Notes under the pieces: model-generated
Databases searched by the model: none
What the model was told of the DNA's origin: nothing
The model's input: only the letters and a program-made list of their open reading frames with translations
NCBI GenBank assembly: GCA_030040865.1
Contig: JASHSX010000180.1
Location: 1 to 7,000 of the forward strand
From: Thermoplasmata archaeon
GTDB taxonomy: Archaea; Thermoplasmatota; Thermoplasmata; Lutacidiplasmatales; UBA184
Reading direction: 5' to 3'
DNA: 7,000 bases
Shown here: positions 6,601-7,000 of the stretch, one piece after another
How positions within the stretch are numbered: position 1 is the stretch's first letter
Layout of the letters: each line of letters opens with the position of its first letter
Translations under genes and position numbers: made by a program

Positions 6601-7000
6601 GAAGCGTTCCTCGTCGACGCCGAACCCGCGACCGGGGTCGCGCCCGCGGGAATCGACGGGTCGATCGCGCCGGCCCACGACGTCCTTTCGGGATCGACGG
6701 TCCGGTTCACGGCGTCGCTCGTGGGCGCCACCTCGGCCGCAGCAAGCCCCGACCCGCTGTACTGGAATCTGGGCGTCGGGAACGGACACACCGCGTATTC
6801 GGGATCGGGTGCCTCTATCCAAGAGACCTACGACGCCCCGTTGCCCGCGGCCGAGGCCGACACGCTGGAAGGCGACGTCGCGATCGTCGCCAACGGGCTC
6901 CAGACGATCGTGTCCGTCCCCTTCGATCTCCCGTCGTTCTTCGCGGCCGAGGTCGGAGGGTCCGTCCCGGCGGCGAGCGCGCTCCGAGCCAACGCCAGCG
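3664..7000 (+). CDS. Secreted sedolisin-like (S53) serine-carboxyl protease with PKD-like domains (3' partial)
   Basis: At least 1112 residues, with no stop before the window end. ATG 3664 is the first start after an in-frame TAA at 3613, so the start is well fixed. A basic then hydrophobic stretch (11-38, ending AFA) fits a signal peptide or N-terminal membrane anchor. Residues about 95-215 are the S53 propeptide, with YRQFL at 126-130. The catalytic domain spans about 240-618. E332 and D336 (ExxxD), D431 in SGD (oxyanion hole) and S543 in GTS are all present, so an active endopeptidase of the sedolisin/kumamolisin type is expected. Such enzymes usually work at acidic pH after autocatalytic removal of the propeptide. 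Six cysteines (242, 252, 396, 400, 432, 486) could form disulfides. PKD-like domains follow at about 631-715 (YFGDG), 718-804 (FFGDG), 814-904 (no motif, CDC at 868-870), 905-990 (FGNG), and one from about 996. The calcium-site residues near 586-602 are changed. N-glycosylation sequons are abundant. The role is probably extracellular protein breakdown for nutrition, which is inference. Confidence 0.93.
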   Translation, partial: MSSSEGAVDPRWRPTVAILLGSIVLFSAAGLVVIPAFAGAASVPGPGTGSFLSPAGTVATALSSAPESNAGPVTVAPSYVPGIGTDLVGPAPPSTSLSAVVGLPSIDPGGLAAFVTAAEVPGTPAYRQFLGPAAADAEFGASAATVRAAEEYFDGFGLTTTVRSDGLLLYVSGPVGDFSPAFATHFDDYRTSTGTEFVSHSTPATLPATLDATGVFGLGNESSIEPTVIPDSDAQIVPASGCTEPAGGLGPCDIETAYNLTTLEESGDNGTGTTIAVVDAYSAGEGQGQLTQDLASFAADSGIPVGTVQYLYPVPTTIDLNTSTANDDWSLEDALDLEWSRATAPGATIDMTFSPNSGVGLYEAIDALVAGDTVNVVSMSWGEPDVGVYNAWETPCSVACNATADGSYGVLGPVLEFGTAEGISFFAASGDCGSADGTSGVTTNFPASDPYVTGVGGTDLGVSASGDWLSETAWTGNATGASPPGCVNQGGSGGGFSPLPRPWWQTGISDPTGKRGVPDVALDANSSVAVVASGEAVGARGTSVGSPIWAGLAAIADQYAGGDLGSLNPSLYRILDSAEYGSAFHAITEGENGAYSAASGWNPVTGIGTPIASALVPDLARSGGIAGGGLATFVYASPRIGPVAENVTFSLSASGGSGTYPVEGIYFGDGTSALLSAPTVHHVYATAGVYYAQSFVVDSAGNESVSPPVAVSAGVAPISVTLTVSDAAPATGADVTFSASASGGAAPYTYQFFFGDGASSKFATTDSVTYAYPLAGGFCAEVVANDSSAPTRGGASARVPVAVGGTAAPSCGNAASPLTLTPTGPSLTLDAPADILAPLFVVSGGNAGSDGVTTTLVERSTDPYTEACDCLLFRTPGTYEVTAWANDSVNDEAEAATNVTIVAGMNASFVATALSGMVPLTVGFSASVTGGLDASASTTVWTFGNGQGATGTSASATYGSPGEYLALGRISDSGGGNASEAFLVDAEPATGVAPAGIDGSIAPAHDVLSGSTVRFTASLVGATSAAASPDPLYWNLGVGNGHTAYSGSGASIQETYDAPLPAAEADTLEGDVAIVANGLQTIVSVPFDLPSFFAAEVGGSVPAASALRANAS
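5554..6975 (+). repeat. Tandem diverged PKD-like beta-sandwich domains within the protease
   Basis: After the catalytic domain come modules of about 80-95 residues, each with the pattern of hydrophobic-Ser/Thr alternation, xVTFSASxSGG, a tyrosine/tryptophan-FG(D/N)G turn, a YxxxGxYxxxxxVxDS strand and a spacer. They are similar in protein design but not close DNA repeats, so they are old duplications rather than recent expansions. Modules one and two are clear PKD domains. Modules three to five are increasingly divergent. PKD domains in exoenzymes and archaeal surface proteins commonly mediate substrate or surface contact and act as spacers. Confidence 0.65.

Noticed and set aside
3922..6822. 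A 966-codon open frame on the minus strand, antisense to the protease
   Set aside because: It is extremely rich in Arg, Gly, Asp and Val with no recognisable motif or hydrophobic core. It mirrors the G/C-ending codons of the plus-strand gene, whose domains and catalytic residues are clear. Long antisense frames are expected at this GC content.
1..7000. Mobile elements, CRISPR arrays, tRNA/rRNA genes, defence or toxin-antitoxin systems
   Set aside because: I found no direct repeats with spacers, transposase motifs, terminal inverted repeats or tRNA-like folds. Nearly all the sequence is accounted for by five genes and one short divergent region.

Overview
The window reads as chromosomal DNA from a GC-rich archaeon. 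Third codon positions are almost all G or C. The gene set is archaeal: a primase large subunit with the Fe-S type C-terminal domain, an AK6/Fap7-type nucleotide kinase, a CDP-alcohol phosphotransferase of the archaetidylinositol-phosphate-synthase type, and a secreted sedolisin-like (S53) protease carrying PKD-like domains. An uncultured lineage in or near Thermoplasmatota is my best guess. That placement is inference, since there is no rRNA or other strong taxonomic marker here.

Layout. At 1-2409 (+) three closely packed genes run in one direction: a serine hydroxymethyltransferase-family gene whose start lies before the window (stop at 1155), an AK6-like kinase (1169-1741), and a CDP-alcohol phosphotransferase (1750-2409). 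Gaps of 13 and 8 nt suggest one transcript serving one-carbon/amino acid, nucleotide and polar-lipid metabolism. At 2342-3529 (-) lies priL, the DNA primase large subunit. It is convergent with the lipid gene and their 3' ends overlap by 68 bp. No small primase subunit is in the window. A divergent intergenic region of about 134 bp (3530-3663) holds one AT-richer TATA-like patch, a perfect 15-bp palindrome, and an inverted repeat directly before the next start codon. From 3664 to the window end (+) one open frame codes for at least 1112 residues: signal/anchor helix, S53 propeptide, S53 catalytic domain with all four key residues, then at least four or five diverged PKD-like beta-sandwich domains. 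It continues past the window.

The first four genes are housekeeping. The most unusual material is in the exoprotease: loss of both acidic side chains expected at the S53 calcium site, nearly half of its Asn residues in N-glycosylation sequons, and PKD domains that lose their signature motif toward the C-terminus. I see no mobile element, CRISPR array, RNA gene or defence system, and nothing I would call an undescribed system.
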